This document shows positions 26,271 to 34,076 of a DNA stretch of 64,000 nucleotides, piece after piece. The first letter of the stretch is position 1. Each line of letters opens with the position of its first letter. Location: NCBI GenBank assembly GCA_019119595.1, contig DWWS01000044.1:62001-126000 (forward strand), given 5' to 3'. The DNA comes from Candidatus Eisenbergiella merdavium (GTDB lineage Bacteria > Bacillota > Clostridia > Lachnospirales > Lachnospiraceae). Below the pieces are notes generated by a model. That model had not been told where the DNA came from. It did no database searches and saw only the letters and a program-made list of their open reading frames with translations. A program made the translations under genes and the position numbers.

Positions 26271-27431
26271 ATGATACGGGCAGCGGTGGTAGGGTGCGGC
26301 AACATTGCCCACTCGCATATAGAAGGGCTTCTGACCTTCCCGGACAGGTGCAGGATCGTGGCACTGTGCGATATTTACCCGGAGAAGGCGGAAAGGATGA
26401 AACAGAAATACGGGCTGGACTGCGAGATCTTTGACGATCATGAGAAAATGCTCTCGTCCGGCCTTGCGATCGATCTGTTGCATGTGTGCACGCCGCCTTA
26501 TGTGCATGCGCAGATCGCCATCCATTCCATGGACGCAGGTGTCAACACGGTTGTGGAAAAGCCGATGGCAACGTGTCTGGAGGAATGCGACGCCATGCTG
26601 GAGGCGGAGAAACGAAATCAGGTGACGATGGCGTGCATCGCCCAGAACCGGTTTCGCAATTCCATTTACAAGCTGAAAAAAACGGCGGACAGCGGCCTTG
26701 CGGGAAAAATCTGTTTTGCGCAGATTGATTCCGCCTGGTGGAGAGCGCACTGCTACTATGACCTGTGGTGGCGCGGAACCTGGGAAAAGGAGGGCGGCGG
26801 CCCGACCCTGAATCACGCGGTGCATCATATCGATATGCTCAACTGGCTGAAGGGGGAGCTGCCTCAGGTGGTGACGGCTCTGCTTTCCAATGTGATGCAC
26901 GATAACTCGGAGGTGGAGGATCTTTCCGTAGCCTGTATGCAGTACGCGGACGGAAGCCTGGCGCAGGTTACAAGCTCCGTCGTCCATCACGGGGAGGAGC
27001 AGGGCGTCGTCCTGCAGTGCGCGGATGCGAAGCTTTCAGCGCCGTGGGGCGTGAAGGCGGAAACCGGGCAGGCGAACGGTTTTCCGAAGCCGGAGGGAAA
27101 TCAGGAGCTGATCAGCCGGATCAACGCGTTTTACGAAGCCATGCCCGACCTGAAATACGAGGGGCATACGGGTGAGATCGACGATGTGCTGCGCGCCCTG
27201 GAGGAGGGCGGCCGCCCCATGATCACAGGAGAGGACGGGAGGAAGACGGTGGAGCTGATCAGCGCCATCTACAAGGCGGGCTGCACCGGAAGCATCGTAA
27301 GGCTGCCGATTGGGAAGGACGACGATTACTACACCTTCCAGGGGATCCTGAAGCATGCGGTTCATTTTTATGAGAAAAAGACCTCGGTGGAAAATTTCGC
27401 GGACGAGGCGTTCACCCTGGGGAATTATTGA
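26271..27431 (+). CDS. Gfo/Idh/MocA family oxidoreductase (second copy)
   Basis: 386 aa. The Rossmann start 'IRAAVVGCGNIAHSHIEGLL' has the GxGxxA motif, 'VVEKPMAT' holds the conserved EKP lysine and 'GGPTLNHAVHHIDML' holds the catalytic-region His residues. The start at 26271 follows AAAAGGGGG; upstream in-frame codons lack a site. It probably works on the same sugar or sugar acid as its neighbour, since paired Gfo/Idh genes often do sequential oxidation and reduction. It is the last gene before a large RNA hairpin. Confidence 0.88.
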   Translation: MIRAAVVGCGNIAHSHIEGLLTFPDRCRIVALCDIYPEKAERMKQKYGLDCEIFDDHEKMLSSGLAIDLLHVCTPPYVHAQIAIHSMDAGVNTVVEKPMATCLEECDAMLEAEKRNQVTMACIAQNRFRNSIYKLKKTADSGLAGKICFAQIDSAWWRAHCYYDLWWRGTWEKEGGGPTLNHAVHHIDMLNWLKGELPQVVTALLSNVMHDNSEVEDLSVACMQYADGSLAQVTSSVVHHGEEQGVVLQCADAKLSAPWGVKAETGQANGFPKPEGNQELISRINAFYEAMPDLKYEGHTGEIDDVLRALEEGGRPMITGEDGRKTVELISAIYKAGCTGSIVRLPIGKDDDYYTFQGILKHAVHFYEKKTSVENFADEAFTLGNY

Positions 27432-27495
27432 TAAGACTGCATAAGGGAGAAGAATATGATCAAGTGTTACAGTTTTAAGCCTTTTATCAATTCTG

Positions 27496-27595
27496 AGCTG
27501 TAAAGCTGCATCAAACTGAGATTTTTTCTGAAAGGGGCCGTCCGGAATGAGGATCGGACGACCCTCTGGTTTGATGTTGTCTTTTACAGCTTTTT
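27496..27595 (+). ncRNA. Large multi-segment RNA hairpin upstream of ABC exporter gene
   Basis: The outer stem AGCTGTAAA (27496-27504) pairs with TTTACAGCT (27583-27591). The second stem CATCAAAC (27509-27516) pairs with GTTTGATG (27569-27576). The inner stem around CCGTCCG / CGGACGA closes on a 10-nt loop. A T run follows at 27591-27595. It could be the terminator of the sugar operon or a regulatory leader of the exporter gene. I match it to no known riboswitch. Confidence 0.65.
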
Positions 27596-27598
27596 ATA

Positions 27599-27622
27599 TG
27601 CGCGCCAGGGCGCGCACTTTTT
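27599..27622 (+). terminator. Second terminator-like hairpin before the ABC exporter
   Basis: TGCGCGC / GCGCGCA stem (27599-27605, 27610-27616), loop CAGG, then CTTTTT. Only 45 bp separate it from the next start codon and no promoter is visible there. Transcription of the exporter must therefore read through this site, or start from something not recognised. Confidence 0.75.
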
Positions 27623-27666
27623 ATGCGGCTATAGAACAGACAAAATCAGACCAGGAGGAAAAATTG

Positions 27667-29562
27667 ATGTTTAAGGGTTTATTCTTTTTTATAAAACAGG
27701 GCTGGAAGTATGATAAACGCTATATTTTATGGAGGGTGCTCTACCAGTTTGTCAATTCCATGATACCGGTGGCCGCGGCGCTGGCTCCCAAATATATCAT
27801 CGACGAGCTGATGGGAGAGGCGAGGCCGGAAAGGCTTGTGCTCTATGTGGGCATTCTGGCGGGCTATACGTTTGCGGCGGGGGCCCTTTCCGTATTTTTC
27901 AGCATGGACGGCTTTACCAGGCGCTGCCGGGTAGCGGCGGAATTTGACAGCGAAAGGCACCGCAGGCTTGCGAGGGCCGATCTTGAGCGGCTGGAGGATC
28001 CGGATTTTCTGGATATGCAGGAAAAGGCGAAGAAATTTCTGTATTCTGACTGGCACGGCTTCGGCTATCTGCTGGACAGCGCGCTGAACATCGTGGGGCA
28101 GGTCTTTACGCTCCTCGGAGTTGCCGCGATCATCGCCACACTGGATATCCGGGTGGTTCTGATCTTTGTGGCGCTGACCGGAGTCGGGACATTTTTTGAG
28201 GGACGCGCGAAGGAGAAAGCGGCGCAGCTTACGGAGCAGGTCAGCGCGGATCAGAGGGGATGGATGTATTATTCCGGGCTGTTTGACAATGCGGCCTATG
28301 CGAAGGAGATCCGGCTGAACGCCATAGGAGACTGGCTTCTGAAACGGGAGCGGAAATATTTTACCCGTGTGATCCAAAATCTGAAGCAGCAGAACGACGG
28401 CTTTATCAGATCCGGACTCATCGGCTCCGCCTGCACTCTCCTGCAGCAGTGCGCGGCCTATGCCTGGCTCATCGTGCGGACGGGACAGGGCGCGATCTCC
28501 GTCGGCTCCTTCACCATGTATGTGAGCGCGGTGACCACCTTCGCCTCCGCCCTTCGCACCGTTCTGGATAACCTGACGGAGATCCGGGTCTACGACCGGT
28601 TTTATGACAGGCTGGACGAGTATCTGTCCGTGCCCGCCAGGCTCCGCGGAGACGGCGGGGATGGAGACGGGGACGGGCAAAACGACAGACGTGCCTGTGG
28701 AAGCAGCCGAAAGGGCGGGAGAGCTTGCGGAAGCAGCCAGCAAAGCGGGAGGGCCGACAGCCAAGGCGGCAGTCTTGGGAAGGAAAGGAAAAAGCAAAGG
28801 GCCGTCCTGCAGGGAGAGCATGTGATCGAATTTCAGAATGTGAGCTTTCGCTATGCGGGCAGCAGCACGTGGGCGCTGAGAAATGTGAGCCTGACTCTGA
28901 AACCCGGGATGAAGCTCGCCGTTGTGGGAGAAAACGGAGCGGGAAAAACCACCTTTGTGAAGCTCCTGACCAGACTGTACGATCCGACGGAGGGCGAGAT
29001 CCTGATGGATGGCGTGCCGGTCCGGGAATACGATTACGACAGCTATATGGAGGTATTTTCAGCGGTTTTCCAGGATTACCGGCTCTTTTCCTTTTCGCTT
29101 GAGGAAAACGTGGCGCTCGCACGGCCCGAAGATGCGGGGCGGGTGGAGAACGCTCTGCGGCGCGTGGGCTTCGGGGAGAAGCTGGACAGCCTTCCGAAGG
29201 GAATCCATACGGAGGTATATAAAAATTTTGACGAAACCGGCTTCGAGCCATCCGGCGGAGAAGGACAACGGATCGCGCTGGCGCGGGCTCTGTATAAGGA
29301 CGCACCCGTTGTGGTGCTTGACGAACCGACGGCGGCTCTTGACCCGCGGGCGGAATTCGAGCTGTACCGTCATTTCGACGAGCTGACGGAGGGAAAGACC
29401 GCCGTCTATATTTCCCACCGCCTTTCCAGCACCCGGTTCTGCGATGAGATCGCGGTGTTTGCGGGCGGACGGATCGTGGAGCGGGGAACGCATGAGGAGC
29501 TGATGCGGCGGCAGGGACGGTATGCGGAGCTGTTTGAGATGCAGGCGCAGTTTTATGTATGA
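27667..29562 (+). CDS. ABC transporter, fused membrane and ATPase domains
   Basis: Half-size exporter of 631 aa. The membrane domain has about six helices (residues 20-310). The ATPase has Walker A 'GENGAGKTT', Q-loop 'FQDYRLF', signature 'PSGGEGQRIALARAL', Walker B 'VVVLDEPTAALDP' and His switch 'ISHRLSS'. It should act as a dimer at the membrane. Between the two domains (about residues 324-380) is an unusual Gly/Asp/Ser/Arg-rich low-complexity linker with repeated ACGSS units. The start at 27667 follows CAGGAGG; in-frame codons upstream run through the hairpins. Substrate unknown. Confidence 0.88.
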   Translation: MFKGLFFFIKQGWKYDKRYILWRVLYQFVNSMIPVAAALAPKYIIDELMGEARPERLVLYVGILAGYTFAAGALSVFFSMDGFTRRCRVAAEFDSERHRRLARADLERLEDPDFLDMQEKAKKFLYSDWHGFGYLLDSALNIVGQVFTLLGVAAIIATLDIRVVLIFVALTGVGTFFEGRAKEKAAQLTEQVSADQRGWMYYSGLFDNAAYAKEIRLNAIGDWLLKRERKYFTRVIQNLKQQNDGFIRSGLIGSACTLLQQCAAYAWLIVRTGQGAISVGSFTMYVSAVTTFASALRTVLDNLTEIRVYDRFYDRLDEYLSVPARLRGDGGDGDGDGQNDRRACGSSRKGGRACGSSQQSGRADSQGGSLGKERKKQRAVLQGEHVIEFQNVSFRYAGSSTWALRNVSLTLKPGMKLAVVGENGAGKTTFVKLLTRLYDPTEGEILMDGVPVREYDYDSYMEVFSAVFQDYRLFSFSLEENVALARPEDAGRVENALRRVGFGEKLDSLPKGIHTEVYKNFDETGFEPSGGEGQRIALARALYKDAPVVVLDEPTAALDPRAEFELYRHFDELTEGKTAVYISHRLSSTRFCDEIAVFAGGRIVERGTHEELMRRQGRYAELFEMQAQFYV

Positions 29563-29574
29563 GGGGAACGGTGT

Positions 29575-29608
29575 TGTAACTGTTCATGGGTATCCGTGAA
29601 CAGTTACA
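29575..29608. repeat. Perfect 12-bp-arm palindrome
   Basis: TGTAACTGTTCA (29575-29586) and its exact complement (29597-29608) flank a short centre that can itself pair around GTAT. There is no T tract. It may be a dispersed palindromic element or an mRNA 3' end of the exporter. Confidence 0.65.
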
Positions 29609-29633
29609 CTATGAAATTGAGCTGCGGTATAAG

Positions 29634-29662
29634 TTGAAATCAAAAGGGAAGATTTATATAAT
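29634..29662 (+). promoter_or_regulatory. Sigma-A promoter for the ATPase-nuclease pair
   Basis: TTGAAA (29634-29639), a 17-bp spacer and a perfect TATAAT (29657-29662), 34 bp before the start codon. The pair at 29696 therefore has its own transcription unit. Confidence 0.8.
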
Positions 29663-29695
29663 ATAGGTATCAATCGGCAGCGGGAGGACAACAGG

Positions 29696-31009
29696 ATGCA
29701 TCAGCTCAGCATACATAAACTTGGCCCCATACAGCACTGTGAACTGTCCGTTAAGAAGTATACGATACTGACAGGCTATCAGGCATCCGGTAAAAGTACA
29801 ATAGCGAAAGTCATTTACTTTTTCAGAACTCTGAAAGAGGATATCAGTCAGCTCATTCTCCGGCGCAGCTTTGTTCCGACGGGAGGCGGCAGGCGCAGGC
29901 TTACAGGAGATTTTGAAAGTGTGGTGAGGACTAAGTTTCTCAGTACGTTCGGCTCGTCGTACAGCATGGAGCATGAGATGGAAGTGGCATATCAGTATGC
30001 GCCGGGAGTAAAAATTTCTGTACGTCTGGTGGAAAATCAGAATTATTTATCTCCCAATTATGTGTGGGTAGATTATTCGCAGCCGATACGGGAGTTTTTG
30101 AATCAGTATGAGACGCTGCTGCCCCTGGAGCACGAACGGCTAAAACAGGAGTTGGAAGATTTATTTGAGGATAACCTGGAAACGGTATATATTCCTGCAG
30201 GACGAAGTGTTCTGACGTTATTGGGCAGTCAGTTTAATTACTTTTATTCTACAATGGATGATGCGCAGAAGCGGCTGCTGGATTCGTGCACTAGGGATTA
30301 TCTGGAACGTGTCATGAAGCTGCGCCCGCAGTTTGCCAACGGACTGGAAGGACTTGTGGAGGGAGAGACGATCGCAGCCCCGCAGCGTGCGCTGTATCAG
30401 GAGGCTCTTGACCTGATCGGGAAAATCCTGAAAGGCAGATATACCTTTTCCGGTGAAGAAGAACGGATCTGGGTTGGGGCAGGACGATATGTTAAAATTA
30501 ATTTTGCTTCCTCGGGACAGCAGGAATGTGTATGGATCCTGAATCTGCTGTATTATTATCTTGCACTGCATAAGCCGGTCTATTTTATCATTGAGGAGCC
30601 GGAGTCCAACCTGTTTCCCGAGTCGCAGAAGTTAATCGTTGAATTCATCTCACTGGTGGCCGGCACCGGAAATGCCGTACTGCTTACAACCCACAGCCCG
30701 TATGTTCTCGGCGCTGTGAATAATCTGCTTTATGCCGGATTGGTAGGACGGCTTTCCCGAGAAAAGACGGCAGAGATTGTTTCAGCCGGAAAATGGATAG
30801 ATGCCGGTCTTTGCGAGGCGCGGTTCGTGGAAAACGGCGGAGCAAAGGACTGCATGGACAGGGAATTGATGCAGATCGATAATTCTCTGCTGGATCAAAT
30901 TTCGCACAGTATCAATCAGGAGTATGATGTGCTGTTTGAAATGGAACAGTCTGCCAGGGCGGATCAGGGAAACGAGGAGGAGCAGCCGGATGCCGTTGAA
31001 GGGATATGA
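29696..31009 (+). CDS. AAA/ABC-type ATPase of the OLD/AAA_15 group
   Basis: 437-aa soluble ATPase. Walker A 'GYQASGKST' is at residues 27-35, a signature-like 'SSGQQECVWIL' near 272, a Walker B-like 'YFIIEEPESNLFP' at 296-308, and the His switch 'TTHSPYVLGAVNNL'. This is the arrangement of OLD/RecF-like ATPases that partner with nucleases in phage defence (Gabija, Septu, PARIS are named relatives in style, not identified homologues). It has no TOPRIM domain of its own. Its end overlaps the next gene by 20 bp, indicating a two-protein complex. GGGAGG precedes the ATG. Confidence 0.8.
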   Translation: MHQLSIHKLGPIQHCELSVKKYTILTGYQASGKSTIAKVIYFFRTLKEDISQLILRRSFVPTGGGRRRLTGDFESVVRTKFLSTFGSSYSMEHEMEVAYQYAPGVKISVRLVENQNYLSPNYVWVDYSQPIREFLNQYETLLPLEHERLKQELEDLFEDNLETVYIPAGRSVLTLLGSQFNYFYSTMDDAQKRLLDSCTRDYLERVMKLRPQFANGLEGLVEGETIAAPQRALYQEALDLIGKILKGRYTFSGEEERIWVGAGRYVKINFASSGQQECVWILNLLYYYLALHKPVYFIIEEPESNLFPESQKLIVEFISLVAGTGNAVLLTTHSPYVLGAVNNLLYAGLVGRLSREKTAEIVSAGKWIDAGLCEARFVENGGAKDCMDRELMQIDNSLLDQISHSINQEYDVLFEMEQSARADQGNEEEQPDAVEGI

Positions 31010-31421
31010 GTCCTTATGCAAGGAACATCAGGAAAGGATCGTCTGCCGAGACAGAGGAGAAAACCGGATATACCGGGCATGGAATTCTGACAAATGCCGG
31101 GTTACGCAGTATCAGATTGACGGCTGTGTGATCCAGGATACCGGTGCACGTTGTGATTTCCTGTTGATGAATGAAGATAAAAGAAATGCCTATCTGATCG
31201 AATTGAAGGGATCCGACATAGAGCATGGCATTGATCAGCTGGAAGCAACGGCAAAAAGGCTGCGAGAGGAGCTGAGTCCTTACGCGCTCAAGTATAGACT
31301 GGTGCACTCCAGGGCCAAAACCCATGCGATCAACGGTACGAAATTCAAAAAATTCTGCAGGGAGCATTGCGGGAACGGAGAGTTTATACATAAGGAATCG
31401 ATTCTGGAAGAACGGATTTAG
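30990..31421 (+). CDS. Small PD-(D/E)XK nuclease-like protein
   Basis: 143 aa, starting inside the ATPase gene with GAGGAGG eight bases upstream. The core 'CDFLL' (Asp56) followed by 'AYLIELKG' (Glu71, Lys73) reproduces the D...ExK metal-binding pattern of restriction-endonuclease-fold nucleases. A C-terminal 'HSRAKTHAINGTKF' is basic and may bind nucleic acid. I do not recognise a named family. Overlap with the upstream ATPase suggests the ATPase regulates or delivers this nuclease. Activity is unproven. Confidence 0.7.
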   Translation: MPLKGYESLCKEHQERIVCRDRGENRIYRAWNSDKCRVTQYQIDGCVIQDTGARCDFLLMNEDKRNAYLIELKGSDIEHGIDQLEATAKRLREELSPYALKYRLVHSRAKTHAINGTKFKKFCREHCGNGEFIHKESILEERI

Positions 31422-31446
31422 GATGTAAACAGGAATCATAAAGCGG

Positions 31447-31497
31447 CCTGTGGCGAGGTGCAGATAAAATTTCTGCGCAGCCGCAGGTTGTTTTTAT
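31447..31497 (+). terminator. Intrinsic terminator after the nuclease-like gene
   Basis: CCTGTGGC...TGCAGA pairs with TCTGC...GCCGCAGG (one G-U), closing on a 7-nt AT loop, followed by TTGTTTTTATTT. It ends the ATPase-nuclease unit. Confidence 0.7.
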
Positions 31498-31547
31498 TTA
31501 AAACAGATATGTCTGTCAGTTATCTTTTGGGAAGCAATATTTTATTA

Positions 31548-31577
31548 TTGACAATACTGTATGATACACATTATAAT
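31548..31577 (+). promoter_or_regulatory. PadR promoter with internal operator
   Basis: TTGACA (31548-31553) and TATAAT (31572-31577) with an 18-bp spacer. The spacer contains TGTAT-G-ATACA (31558-31568), a dyad of the type bound by PadR regulators. This suggests autorepression. Confidence 0.8.
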
Positions 31578-31598
31578 AAACTCAGGAGGTAACATACC

Positions 31599-31937
31599 GT
31601 GGGAGAAGAAAAGGATCTGCTGGAAAATCTCAGACAGGAGCTGCGGCGGGGAACGCTGATCCTGAGCGTGCTCAGTCAGATGAAGGAGCCGAAGTACGGC
31701 TATGCGCTGGTGCAGAGCCTGGAGGAAAAGGGCGTTGAGATCGAGGCGAACACGCTGTATCCGCTTCTGCGCAGGCTGGAGAAGCAGGGGCTTTTGAAGA
31801 GCGAATGGGATACGCAGGAGGCGAAGCCGAGAAAATATTATCGCAGGACGGTTCTGGGAGATTTTATGTTTGAGGAAATGAAGAAGTGCTGGTCTGCTGT
31901 TTCGGAAACAATGAGCGGACTTCTGGAGGAGGAATGA
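31599..31937 (+). CDS. PadR-family transcriptional regulator
   Basis: 112-aa winged-helix protein: 'LRRGTLILSVLSQ', 'YGYALVQSLEEKGVEIEANTLYPLLRRLEKQGLL', then 'RKYYRRTVLG' forming the wing. This is the standard PadR N-terminal domain with a short C-terminal dimer helix. The start is GTG at 31599 behind AGGAGGT. The next gene starts 4 bp after its stop and encodes a HAAS-domain membrane protein, a common pairing in Firmicutes where the regulator responds to membrane or antibiotic stress. Confidence 0.92.
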   Translation: MGEEKDLLENLRQELRRGTLILSVLSQMKEPKYGYALVQSLEEKGVEIEANTLYPLLRRLEKQGLLKSEWDTQEAKPRKYYRRTVLGDFMFEEMKKCWSAVSETMSGLLEEE

Positions 31938-31941
31938 GTAT

Positions 31942-32955
31942 ATGACGGACGAAGAAAGAGATCTGATGCGGCGTTATATTTATCAGGTGGTCAGGCGGCT
32001 TCCCAGGGAGCAGAGAGAGGAAACGGCGATGGAGCTGGAGGAGCTGATCACAGACATGGCTGCGCAGAAGGGGATGGAGGCGGCTCTGGAGGAGCTGGGA
32101 GATCCGGCCGTTTTTGCGGGAAAGTACCGGGAGGAGCCGGGCTGGGTGATCGGGCCGGAATATTATGAGGATTATTTCTGGCTTTTAAAGATCGTGCTGG
32201 GCGCCGTTGCGATTTCCGCCGTGGTTTCCGGACTGGTGCAGGGCCTGATGCAGAAGGACGGGACACGGATTCTGGCGGAGCTGCTTTCCACAGGGCTGAC
32301 GGGAGGAATCGGCGCGGTGGGAGCGGTGACGATCCTGTTCATGATCCTGGAAAGACGGAAGATCCGGATAGATTTTCAGAGAGAATTCAGGGCAGAAGGA
32401 GAGAAAAGCGGACAGCGGAAGGCATGGCTTCCGATGCTGCTTCCGCCTGTGCCGGATTCCAAAGCGGTGATCAAACGGTCGGACTGCGCGGTGAACCTGA
32501 TCTTTGAGACGCTGTTAGCGGGGCTGATGATTTTCGCCCCGTGGCTGTTCGGGATATATGTGTTCGAGGACGGAAGCCTTGTGCGGACGATTCCCATCCT
32601 GAATCTGGAGGCCTGGGACAGGATTCTTCCTGTTCTGCTGATTTCTCTGGCGGCGGGCTTTGCGGATGATGTGACACGCCTGATCTGCGGCCGCTACTGC
32701 CGTACCGTTCTGACCGCCTGTCTGATCGGCGCGGCGGTTCAGGCGGTATTCGCCTGGATCCTGCTGAAGACGCTTCCCTTTTTCAATCAGGAGTTCGTGC
32801 TGGAAACGAAGTGGGATCTGCTGGCCCTGTATGGGACGGAATTGCTGGAAAATCTGATCCTGCTGCTGATCTGGATCTGTATCCTGATCGAAGCGGGAGT
32901 GACCGTGTATAAAACGGTCAGATACGCGGAGAGGAAGAACGGAGTCCTTCTATAA
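31942..32955 (+). CDS. HAAS-domain membrane protein
   Basis: 337 aa. The N-terminal 70 residues ('VVRRLPREQREETAMELEELI', 'ALEELGDPAVFAGKYREE') match the HAAS/DUF1700-type cytosolic helical domain found next to PadR genes. About five to six transmembrane helices follow (near 85-110, 120-140, 190-210, 225-250, 260-285, 300-325). Function is unknown; HAAS proteins are thought to be signalling partners of PadR-controlled loci. Its last 38 bp overlap the convergent AraC gene. Confidence 0.8.
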   Translation: MTDEERDLMRRYIYQVVRRLPREQREETAMELEELITDMAAQKGMEAALEELGDPAVFAGKYREEPGWVIGPEYYEDYFWLLKIVLGAVAISAVVSGLVQGLMQKDGTRILAELLSTGLTGGIGAVGAVTILFMILERRKIRIDFQREFRAEGEKSGQRKAWLPMLLPPVPDSKAVIKRSDCAVNLIFETLLAGLMIFAPWLFGIYVFEDGSLVRTIPILNLEAWDRILPVLLISLAAGFADDVTRLICGRYCRTVLTACLIGAAVQAVFAWILLKTLPFFNQEFVLETKWDLLALYGTELLENLILLLIWICILIEAGVTVYKTVRYAERKNGVLL

Positions 32956-33805
32956 GCCTTTCCTCCGCCCTCTTCCGAAATTCCCTCGGCGGCATGCCGT
33001 AGGCCGCCTTGAAAATCCTGGTCAGATGCTGTGTGGAGGAAAAACCGCAGCGGACGGCGATCTCGTTCAGAGACAGCTCGCTGCCAAGCAGCAGCTGATG
33101 CACCTTTGCCAGGCGGACGTTGTACAGGTATTCCAGAAAGGTGGCCCCGGTGGCGCTGTGGAATATGCGGCAGAAATGATAGCGGCTCATATGTACTCTC
33201 TGCGCCGCCTGCTCCAGGGTGACGGACTCGCTGTAATGGCGGTTGATGAAGCGGATGGCGGAGACAATCTCATCCGGAATGTGCTCTGCGGATAGTCCCT
33301 CCGCTATTTCCTTCCGGGAAAGCAGCTCCGAGATGTAGGAAAGCATCTGAAGGACGGAGGAGCAGAGCAGCTTTTCAGAAAGAAAGCCCTTTCTGTGGCT
33401 GTACCGGTCGGCTCTGCGGAAATGTTCCAGCGCCTCGGCGGCCTGCTTTTCATCCAGGTGCAGCACGCAGGAATCCAGACTTGCAAACAGGGAGGCTGAC
33501 TCCGCCTCTGTGAGAATGGGAGACAGGCAGGAGACAGGGACATTCATCAAATAGCGTTCATAATAGGAAGATTCAAAGCTTTTCGTATAATGCAGCTCAA
33601 AGGGCTTCAGGAAATACAGATCGCCGGGACGGAGCGTATAGCGCAGGTCATTCAGGAGAAGCGTGCGCTCCCCCGCCGTCTGGAGATAGATTTCATAGGA
33701 ATCATGGTAATGCTGCATTCTCATGTCGTTTTTTTGCGGATTTCGGACATATTCTACGCCGAATCCGGTATAAGGAGCGTATTCTGTATATTCCGCAGGC
33801 TTCAT
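32918..33805 (-). CDS. AraC-family transcriptional regulator
   Basis: 295 aa. A cupin-like N-terminal domain has 'MQHYHDSYEIYLQTAGERTL', and a C-terminal double helix-turn-helix has 'VTLEQAAQRVHMSRYHFCRIF' and 'LNEIAVRCGFSSTQHLTRIF', with the 'GMPPREFR' tail. It probably senses a sugar and regulates the divergent GH4-like gene at 34077; the target is inference. The start at 33805 follows GGAGGG. Longer in-frame openings run through the palindrome at 33847. Confidence 0.9.
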   Translation of the reverse strand: MKPAEYTEYAPYTGFGVEYVRNPQKNDMRMQHYHDSYEIYLQTAGERTLLLNDLRYTLRPGDLYFLKPFELHYTKSFESSYYERYLMNVPVSCLSPILTEAESASLFASLDSCVLHLDEKQAAEALEHFRRADRYSHRKGFLSEKLLCSSVLQMLSYISELLSRKEIAEGLSAEHIPDEIVSAIRFINRHYSESVTLEQAAQRVHMSRYHFCRIFHSATGATFLEYLYNVRLAKVHQLLLGSELSLNEIAVRCGFSSTQHLTRIFKAAYGMPPREFRKRAEERLIEGLRSSSPRI

Positions 33806-33846
33806 TTTTCCCTCCATTCCGAAGTGCCTTAGCGCTGAGGAACGCG

Positions 33847-33874
33847 CATAGAAATCGCGTATGCGATTTCTATG
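33847..33874. repeat. Perfect 12-bp palindrome upstream of AraC gene
   Basis: CATAGAAATCGC and GCGATTTCTATG flank GTAT. It is located about 40 bp upstream of the AraC start in the divergent region. It may be an operator or an RNA hairpin in the leader; it lacks a T tract on either strand. Confidence 0.65.
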
Positions 33875-34076
33875 GTTACAGCCGTTTTTTTCATCTGCCG
33901 TGAGTATAGCAGAGCGGAGAAAAAAGAGCAATATTTAATCGTTTTCCGGAGAAAACAGCATGAAAATGACTGTAAAAGAAATATGTTGCATGTTACGATG
34001 AACAAAATCCTGAGAAACTGTTTGGCCGGAAACACCGAAAATTTGGGAGGGACCGGCGGGGAAAGGAGAATGCGCG

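Noticed and set aside
27496-27622. Insertion-sequence remnant
   Set aside because: No transposase fragment or target duplication was seen; a structured leader or terminator explains the pairing better.
27727-28821. 364-aa minus-strand open frame inside the ABC exporter gene
   Set aside because: The plus strand carries the exporter's membrane helices across the same stretch; the minus frame shows only low-complexity basic sequence.
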